Below the pieces are notes generated by a model, which worked only from the letters and a program-made list of their open reading frames with translations, made no database searches and was not told where the DNA came from. A DNA stretch of 52,561 nucleotides from Aphodosoma sp045658305 (GTDB lineage Bacteria > Bacteroidota > Bacteroidia > Bacteroidales > Paludibacteraceae): positions 1 to 52,561 of the forward strand of contig JAZOUT010000034.1 in assembly GCA_045658305.1 (NCBI GenBank), read 5' to 3'. This document shows positions 47,576-52,561 of this stretch, piece by piece. A program made the position numbers and the translations under genes. Each line of letters starts with the position of its first letter. Position 1 is the first letter of the stretch.

Positions 47576-49594
47576 TTAAATTTCTACTACAAGTCCGAAA
47601 CGATAGTTGCGTTTAGGCATAGGATAATTGAGGATGACATCATAGTCTTGTGACAAGAGATTGTTTACTTCAATGGTAGCTTTCATGACTACTTTTTTGA
47701 TTTTGAAAGACTTCATAAGCGAAACATCACTTGTGTACCACGGTTGAGTGTAGTTGTAGCGAATGTTCTCTTGTTGATTGTAACGCTCACCAGTATAGAT
47801 AAAACTGTAGTTTAAATGCCAGCCTCGCCAATCCAACATCACCACTGCGGAACCACTATGCCAAGGGATGTAAGGGATTTGATGTCCATAATAGTTGTCG
47901 GCTGGATTAGTTACATCGATGGCTTCTTGATAAGTGTATTGTAGTTTAGTAGTCAAATCAATGTCGTAAGGCAAGCCGAAAGTCATGCCCAACTGAGCAT
48001 CGACACCCATAATCTTCACACGACCGAGGTTGAGCATAGTCCAACGGAATTGTTGCCCTTTTGGGTAGGCTATAATCTTATCTTTTACATTATTATAATA
48101 GGCATCAGCACCTATTTTGAAGTATTTAAACCAGCTCTTTTCTCGAACTAAATCGTAGAGAATACCAACGTTGTATTGTATTGCAGTTTCAGGTTTTAGG
48201 TAGGCATTGCCCATGTCGGTGTAGTAGAGGTCGTTGAATGTAGGCATACGATAACTATGTTTATAGAACGCACGCAAGACAAGATTAGGACGGAAAGGTT
48301 TGTATGAAATAAAAACAGCAGGTGTGATTTTTACCTTGTCGGGCACCGAGTCGCGACCTCGATCCTCCTCATCAACATAGGTCATCAAGCCCGAAGCTTG
48401 CATTTTGAGACAATCAGCTAAAGAATAGGCAGTTGCTACCGACAACCAATGAGTGAAACGCTCCACTTCCATATATTCAGACAAACCATTCCATTGGAAG
48501 TCATACGAAAGTGACACATCCCAATTCTTTAGAATTTCGTATTTATTAGCCAACGAAATATACATTTCACGTTGTTTATAAATGTTATCTACATGTATCA
48601 ACTTATCGTCGTTGTTGACATAACGAGTGTAATCGTAGGCATATTTAGTATTGAAACGAGTTTGCAATTTAGGTAAGAATTCGTATTCAAAAGTGCCTTG
48701 AATAAAGGAGTTTTTATCCCAAATACGCTCGCCGCGACGCCAAACGTTATTAACAATTGCACCCGGAATACCACGCTCAGAATTGTAGTGATAGAGATAG
48801 ACTTTCCAGAGCCCTTTAGGCAAATAACCATGTACACCACCCTCTAAACGCACAGCATCGATGTCGCCATTTTCACGAATAGCAGTAGTATCGTAAGCTA
48901 ATTCGCCTGATGGTGTTACACGACGATAGCGAAATTTATATTTACCAGAAGCATTTACCCATTCGGCATTGAAACTGGCACTGACCGTCTCACACAATTT
49001 ATATTCGAATGTAATAGAAGGATTTAATAAATCGAACGAGCCTGCACGAAGACCAGCACGGAGGTGACATTGTTCGCCCTCTTTGAATTTAGGAAAACGA
49101 GTGGTGAGATATATCGATCCAGCCGAACCAAATTCGCGAGCCGATTGGAAAATATCACTCTTCTGACCATTGTAAAGCGACACAGCTTCAATGTTTTCGA
49201 GAGAATATTTGCCCAAATCTACTTGCCCATTTTGGGCATTACCCAACTCAATACCATTATAATATACACCCATGTGGTTAGTACCCATCGAACGAATATT
49301 TACGGTTTTAATACCACCAACGCCACCATAGTCTTTGAGTTGAACACCAGAGAAATAGCGCAGTGCATCTGCTACGCTATGAGAACGAAGCATCTCTAAT
49401 TCAACACCTTTCATAGTTTGAGCAGGAATAACCTCTTTAAATGATTGTGCCACAACTTCCACTTCTGGGAGGTGTTGAATGCTATCGAAATACGACTGCC
49501 AATAAAGAGAGTCTGATTTACTGTCAGTTTGAGCCAATAGTAATTGCATAAAAAATAGGGCAACTACGAATAAAAAGATTTTTTTTATAAGCAT
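47576..49594 (-). CDS. btuB: TonB-dependent outer-membrane cobalamin receptor BtuB
   Basis: A protein of 672 residues with a signal peptide (IKKIFLFVVALFFMQLLLAQ). After a TonB-box-like segment (LPEVEVVAQSF) comes a plug domain (VADALRYFSGVQLKDYGGVG, RSMGTNHMGVYYNGIELGNA), then a 22-strand barrel ending in an aromatic-rich strand (PKRNYRFGLVVEI). Length and plug fit BtuB-type receptors for vitamin B12, not SusC, which is about 1,000 residues. The cobalamin riboswitch upstream strongly supports the substrate. It is the first gene of the locus. Confidence 0.92.
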   Translation of the reverse strand: MLIKKIFLFVVALFFMQLLLAQTDSKSDSLYWQSYFDSIQHLPEVEVVAQSFKEVIPAQTMKGVELEMLRSHSVADALRYFSGVQLKDYGGVGGIKTVNIRSMGTNHMGVYYNGIELGNAQNGQVDLGKYSLENIEAVSLYNGQKSDIFQSAREFGSAGSIYLTTRFPKFKEGEQCHLRAGLRAGSFDLLNPSITFEYKLCETVSASFNAEWVNASGKYKFRYRRVTPSGELAYDTTAIRENGDIDAVRLEGGVHGYLPKGLWKVYLYHYNSERGIPGAIVNNVWRRGERIWDKNSFIQGTFEYEFLPKLQTRFNTKYAYDYTRYVNNDDKLIHVDNIYKQREMYISLANKYEILKNWDVSLSYDFQWNGLSEYMEVERFTHWLSVATAYSLADCLKMQASGLMTYVDEEDRGRDSVPDKVKITPAVFISYKPFRPNLVLRAFYKHSYRMPTFNDLYYTDMGNAYLKPETAIQYNVGILYDLVREKSWFKYFKIGADAYYNNVKDKIIAYPKGQQFRWTMLNLGRVKIMGVDAQLGMTFGLPYDIDLTTKLQYTYQEAIDVTNPADNYYGHQIPYIPWHSGSAVVMLDWRGWHLNYSFIYTGERYNQQENIRYNYTQPWYTSDVSLMKSFKIKKVVMKATIEVNNLLSQDYDVILNYPMPKRNYRFGLVVEI

Positions 49595-49630
49595 CCAAAT
49601 AAAATTTATAAAGTGATTTTTTTATATGTG

Positions 49631-49677
49631 AATAAAAAAAGTCGTATCCTGCAACTTTTTACAGCGCAGGATACGAC
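49631..49677 (-). terminator. Intrinsic terminator in the btuB leader
   Basis: On the minus strand GTCGTATCCTGC (49677-49666) pairs with GCAGGATACGAC (49652-49641), a perfect 12-bp stem followed by TTTTTTT. It lies between the riboswitch and the btuB start, 37 bases upstream of the latter, and can stop transcripts before btuB. Confidence 0.9.
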
Positions 49678-49808
49678 AAAATTTATCAAAAACACAATAT
49701 AAATTTAAGAGTGCAGATAACAGATAACAGAGTACAAATAGCCCCTAATTACTCATGCATCATTGAACTTTTTTAAAATCAGAAAATCTGCAAGTGTGCT
49801 TTGATTTG

Positions 49809-50010
49809 CCCGTTATCCTGCGGGTATAATCGATTTAGAAAGCAAAGGCAGGTCTTCTGACTTATCCCGTTTATTGCGCCTTCCCAGTGTTAACCAGTGG
49901 CAGAGAGTGCAATAAACCTAAAAAAATAGGAATTACAGCAACAGGTATTGTTTCGGATTTACACCGAATTCCCTTTTAATCCAAAAATGGCGCAACCATT
50001 TCGGGAACCA
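49809..50010 (-). promoter_or_regulatory. Cobalamin riboswitch
   Basis: On the minus strand the conserved pieces are in order: AAAGGGAATTCGGTGTAAAT, CCTGTTGCTGTAATTCC (the usual CCGCCACTGTAA region), TGCCACTGG, and the B12-box GTCAGAAGACCTGCC. The last hairpin CCCG-CAGGATAA-CGGG (49824-49809) is a P13-like stem whose loop CAGG can kiss CCTG in the L5-like loop. It controls the five-gene locus starting with btuB. The aptamer boundaries are approximate. Confidence 0.93.
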
Positions 50011-50019
50011 TTTGCGACT

Positions 50020-50028
50020 GCAAAGATA
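50020..50028 (-). promoter_or_regulatory. -7 promoter element of the cobalamin locus
   Basis: TATCTTTGC on the minus strand, directly before the riboswitch, so transcription starts a few bases before the aptamer. Confidence 0.65.
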
Positions 50029-50060
50029 ATAATTTTTTTTTATTCCGACAAGGAAAAATA

Positions 50061-50090
50061 AAAAAAATCCGCTAAAAAGCGGATTTTTTT
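50061..50090 (-). terminator. Terminator of pssA
   Basis: AAATCCGC pairs with GCGGATTT around a 6-base loop, with A and T runs on both sides. It ends pssA transcripts before the cobalamin locus promoter. Confidence 0.88.
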
Positions 50091-50108
50091 ATTGAGAAAA
50101 AGAGAATA

Positions 50109-50795
50109 TTATTTTCTTTTAACTGTAATGACTCCAACTATTGATAATAGGATATACCACAATATTATCAGAGGGAGGGATTGGCGGAAGAGGCAAACTG
50201 CCAAAAGAATGACACCAATAATAAATATGAAGCGAATGCGATTATCAGCCCAACGGAAATTGTGGAATTTGAGGGAGAACATTGGCAATTCGCACACCAA
50301 GAGATAAGAAAACAATAGTACTGCAGCCAAAATCCACCATGGAGAGATTGCTTCTAACAAAGATTGATAGCCATACGCCATGCCGAGCCAGAAGATGGCA
50401 TTGGCTGGTGTTGCAAGTCCGATGAAAGAAGAAGTTTGGCGTTCGTCGATATTGAATTTACCGAGACGATAGGTTGAAAAAAGCGTGATAAGGAATCCCA
50501 AATATGGCAAATAGGTCCACACCAAAGCAAGCGGAGCAAGCAATCGGAAAGCAATCATACCAGGCACAAGGCCGAATGTGATGACATCGGCAAGCGAGTC
50601 GAGCTCTTTGCCAAGTGGCGACGATACGTGAAGTAAGCGCGCTACTGCCCCATCCATAAAATCGAGTAATGCGCCAATGAGGACAAAGAGCAGAGCCATG
50701 TCGAAACGAGAGTTATAGGCGAATATGCAAGCAATGATGCCTGAAAACTGATTTAGAATGGTTATTGTATTGGGGATATGCTTTTTACAATTCAT
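50109..50795 (-). CDS. pssA: CDP-diacylglycerol-serine O-phosphatidyltransferase
   Basis: Inner-membrane enzyme that makes phosphatidylserine from CDP-diacylglycerol and L-serine, the precursor of phosphatidylethanolamine. The CDP-alcohol phosphatidyltransferase motif is present: DGAVARLLHVSSPLGKELDS followed by LAD, giving the D-G-x-x-A-R...G...D...D spacing. About seven hydrophobic segments fit the family. The length of 228 residues is normal. It lies 106 bases after fumarase, with a dispersed inverted repeat between. Confidence 0.93.
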   Translation of the reverse strand: MNCKKHIPNTITILNQFSGIIACIFAYNSRFDMALLFVLIGALLDFMDGAVARLLHVSSPLGKELDSLADVITFGLVPGMIAFRLLAPLALVWTYLPYLGFLITLFSTYRLGKFNIDERQTSSFIGLATPANAIFWLGMAYGYQSLLEAISPWWILAAVLLFSYLLVCELPMFSLKFHNFRWADNRIRFIFIIGVILLAVCLFRQSLPLIILWYILLSIVGVITVKRK

Positions 50796-50819
50796 AATTC
50801 ACATTTATTTTTTAATAAG

Positions 50820-50892
50820 AAGACAGAAGAACATAAAAACATAAATTAGTTTTTTCATAAACATAAATTATGCTTTTCTGTTCTTCTGTCTT
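50820..50892. repeat. Inverted repeat AAGACAGAAGAACA / TGTTCTTCTGTCTT
   Basis: Arms of 13-14 bases are separated by 45 bases that contain ACATAAATTA repeats. The same arm is found at 6038-6073. It may also act as a terminator for the fumarase gene. Confidence 0.6.
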
Positions 50893-50901
50893 TTAAATTA
50901 T

Positions 50902-52533
50902 TTATTTACAAGCGCAACGAGGTTTGAGTTGTTTGAAGAAGTCGTTGCCTTTGTTGTCAACGAGGATGAATGCTGGGAAGTCGACTACTTCGATTTTCCA
51001 GATTGCTTCCATTCCGAGTTCTGGATATTCAACGCATTCGATGCTCTTGATGTTGTTTTGAGCAAGGATAGCAGCAGGACCACCGATTGAACCGAGATAG
51101 AAACCACCATGTTTTTGACAAGCGTCGGTAACTTGTTGAGAACGGTTGCCTTTAGCCAACATAATCATGCTACCACCGTGAGATTGGAAGAGGTCGACGT
51201 AAGAGTCCATACGACCTGCAGTAGTAGGGCCCATAGAACCACAAGGGAGACCAGCTGGAGTTTTGGCAGGACCAGCGTAGTAGATAGGGTGATTTTTGAG
51301 GTATTCAGGCATTGGTTCGCCAGCATCGAGACGTTCTTTGATTTTAGCGTGAGCGATGTCGCGACCTACGATGATAGTACCGTTGAGAGAGAGACGAGTA
51401 GATACAGGGTATTTGTCGAGCTCTTTGAGAACTTCGCTCATAGGTTGGTTGAGGTCGATACGAACAGCGTCGCCTTCGCCAGCATTGCGGAGGTGTTCAG
51501 GAATGTGGCGTGCTGGTTGGTCGTCGAGTTTTTCGATCCAGATACCGTCTTTGTTGATTTTACATTTGATGTTACGGTCAGCCGAGCAGCTAACACCCAT
51601 ACCAACAGGGCAAGAAGCGCCGTGGCGAGGCATACGCACGATGCGGATGTCGTGAGCGAGATATTTACCACCAAATTGAGCGCCAAGACCGATGCGGTTA
51701 GCTTCTTCGAGGACTTGTTTTTCGAGTTCTACATCGCGGAAAGCACGGCCGAATTCGTTACCAGTAGTAGGGAGTTCGTCGTAGTAGTGAGTAGAAGCGA
51801 GTTTGACAGTGAGAAGGTTTTTCTCAGCCGATGTGCCACCGATACAGAAAGCAATGTGGTAAGGAGGACAAGCAGCAGTGCCGAGAGTTTTGATTTTTTC
51901 GATCAAGAAAGGCACCAAAGTAGATGGGTTGAGGAGCGCTTTAGTTTCTTGATAGAGATATGTTTTGTTGGCAGAACCGCCACCTTTAGTAACGCAAAGG
52001 AAGTGATATTCCATGCCTTCGTGAGCGTGGATGTCGATTTGAGCAGGGAGGTTGCATTTAGTATTCACCTCGTCGTACATGTTGAGAGGAGCGTTTTGAG
52101 AGTAACGAAGGTTTTCTTGAGTGTAAGTATTGTAAACACCAAGAGAGAGAGCCTCTTCGTCGCAGCAGCCAGTCCACACTTGTTGACCTTTTTCGCCGTG
52201 GATGATAGCAGTACCAGTGTCTTGACACAAAGGGAGTTGACCTTTAGCAGCCACCTCAGCATTGCGAAGGAAAGTGAGAGCTACGTATTTGTCGTTCTCG
52301 CTTGCTTCAGGGTCGTTAAGGATTTTAGCCACTTGCTTGTTGTGGTCTTCACGAAGAAGGAAAGATACATCACGGAAGGCAGCTTGTGCCATAGCAGTAA
52401 GACCTTCTTTTTCGACTTTGAGGATTGGTTTACCCTCGAATTCGCTTACAGACACATAGTCTTTAGTAAGCAAATAGTACTCAGTTTTGTCCTCTCCGAG
52501 TTCGATGAGAGGTTGATAACGAAATTCAGCCAT
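50902..52533 (-). CDS. Class I fumarate hydratase (iron-sulfur)
   Basis: Oxygen-sensitive fumarase of the FumA/FumB type, which interconverts fumarate and malate in the cytoplasm. The single chain of 543 residues contains both the N-terminal Fe-S domain (LPLCQDTGTAIIHGEKG, SANKTYLYQETKALL, TAACPPYHIAFCIGGTSAEK) and the C-terminal beta domain (GPTTAGRMDSYVDLFQSHGG, GFYLGSIGGPAAILAQ). In anaerobic Bacteroidales it serves the reductive branch from oxaloacetate to succinate. The start at 52533 gives the usual MAEFRYQPLIELGEDKT. Its upstream region continues past the window end. Confidence 0.96.
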   Translation of the reverse strand: MAEFRYQPLIELGEDKTEYYLLTKDYVSVSEFEGKPILKVEKEGLTAMAQAAFRDVSFLLREDHNKQVAKILNDPEASENDKYVALTFLRNAEVAAKGQLPLCQDTGTAIIHGEKGQQVWTGCCDEEALSLGVYNTYTQENLRYSQNAPLNMYDEVNTKCNLPAQIDIHAHEGMEYHFLCVTKGGGSANKTYLYQETKALLNPSTLVPFLIEKIKTLGTAACPPYHIAFCIGGTSAEKNLLTVKLASTHYYDELPTTGNEFGRAFRDVELEKQVLEEANRIGLGAQFGGKYLAHDIRIVRMPRHGASCPVGMGVSCSADRNIKCKINKDGIWIEKLDDQPARHIPEHLRNAGEGDAVRIDLNQPMSEVLKELDKYPVSTRLSLNGTIIVGRDIAHAKIKERLDAGEPMPEYLKNHPIYYAGPAKTPAGLPCGSMGPTTAGRMDSYVDLFQSHGGSMIMLAKGNRSQQVTDACQKHGGFYLGSIGGPAAILAQNNIKSIECVEYPELGMEAIWKIEVVDFPAFILVDNKGNDFFKQLKPRCACK

Positions 52534-52561
52534 TTTTTTATTTAGTTATTAGTTAGTAGTT

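Noticed and set aside
47576..49594. TonB-dependent receptor considered as a SusC-type glycan transporter
   Set aside because: At 672 residues it is too short for SusC, no SusD follows, and the cobalamin riboswitch points to B12.
51109..52545. Plus-strand open frame of 478 codons opposite fumarase
   Set aside because: Antisense shadow of the fumarase gene. Its length is due to codon bias and no family pattern is visible.

Overview
The window looks like a chromosomal segment of an AT-rich member of Bacteroidota, most likely order Bacteroidales. Evidence: the Bacteroidota -7 promoter motif TAnnTTTG occurs in front of many transcription units; seven proteins end in type IX secretion (T9SS) type A sorting domains; there is a BtuB/BtuG-type vitamin B12 locus, a DAHP synthase fused to chorismate mutase, a GldA-like ABC ATPase and an EF-G2-like paralogue. 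No rRNA, tRNA or CRISPR array was seen. No species can be named from the sequence alone.

Layout. 1-1300: gapA with its own promoter and terminator. 1354-7280: the rod-shape operon mreB-mreC-mreD-mrdA-rodA (minus strand). 7279-10810: a flippase, ruvB and a GldA-like ABC ATPase (minus). 10899-12140: two small membrane proteins of unknown role (plus). 12288-13944: three small secreted proteins or lipoproteins (minus). 13999-14349: a structured non-coding RNA with its own promoter, a pseudoknot fold and a terminator. 14391-17600: topoisomerase III and DAHP synthase/chorismate mutase (minus). 17664-27056: one giant surface protein, built as two rounds of a PCMD-like domain plus about 15 cadherin-like repeats, ending in a T9SS signal. 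27834-34502: a plus-strand cassette of four T9SS cargo proteins (three paralogues and one OB-fold repeat protein), flanked by inverted copies of an 11-bp tandem array and an ISL3-like miniature element. 35049-37208: an EF-G paralogue without the catalytic histidine. 37798-50028: a cobalamin-riboswitch-led locus of BtuB, a BtuG-like lipoprotein, a second surface lipoprotein, and two T9SS cargo proteins that reuse the domains of those lipoproteins. 50109-52533: pssA and class I fumarase.

The strongest candidate for an undescribed system is the cobalamin locus. The same two capture modules, a beta-propeller and a 'PAPGQF...AGWLGE' surface domain, occur once as lipid-anchored proteins and again as T9SS-exported proteins, including one protein that fuses both. 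The leader appears to work by transcription antitermination: the L13 kissing-loop sequence also matches the 5' arm of an intrinsic terminator.

A second theme is short dispersed repeats that invade genes in frame. The ABC ATPase carries a GC-rich palindrome insert, topoisomerase III carries a compound repeat insert, and several signal peptides are written by low-complexity repeats. Hairpin-bracketed 105-118 bp elements and an ISL3-like miniature element with an exact 8-bp target duplication add to the repeat load.
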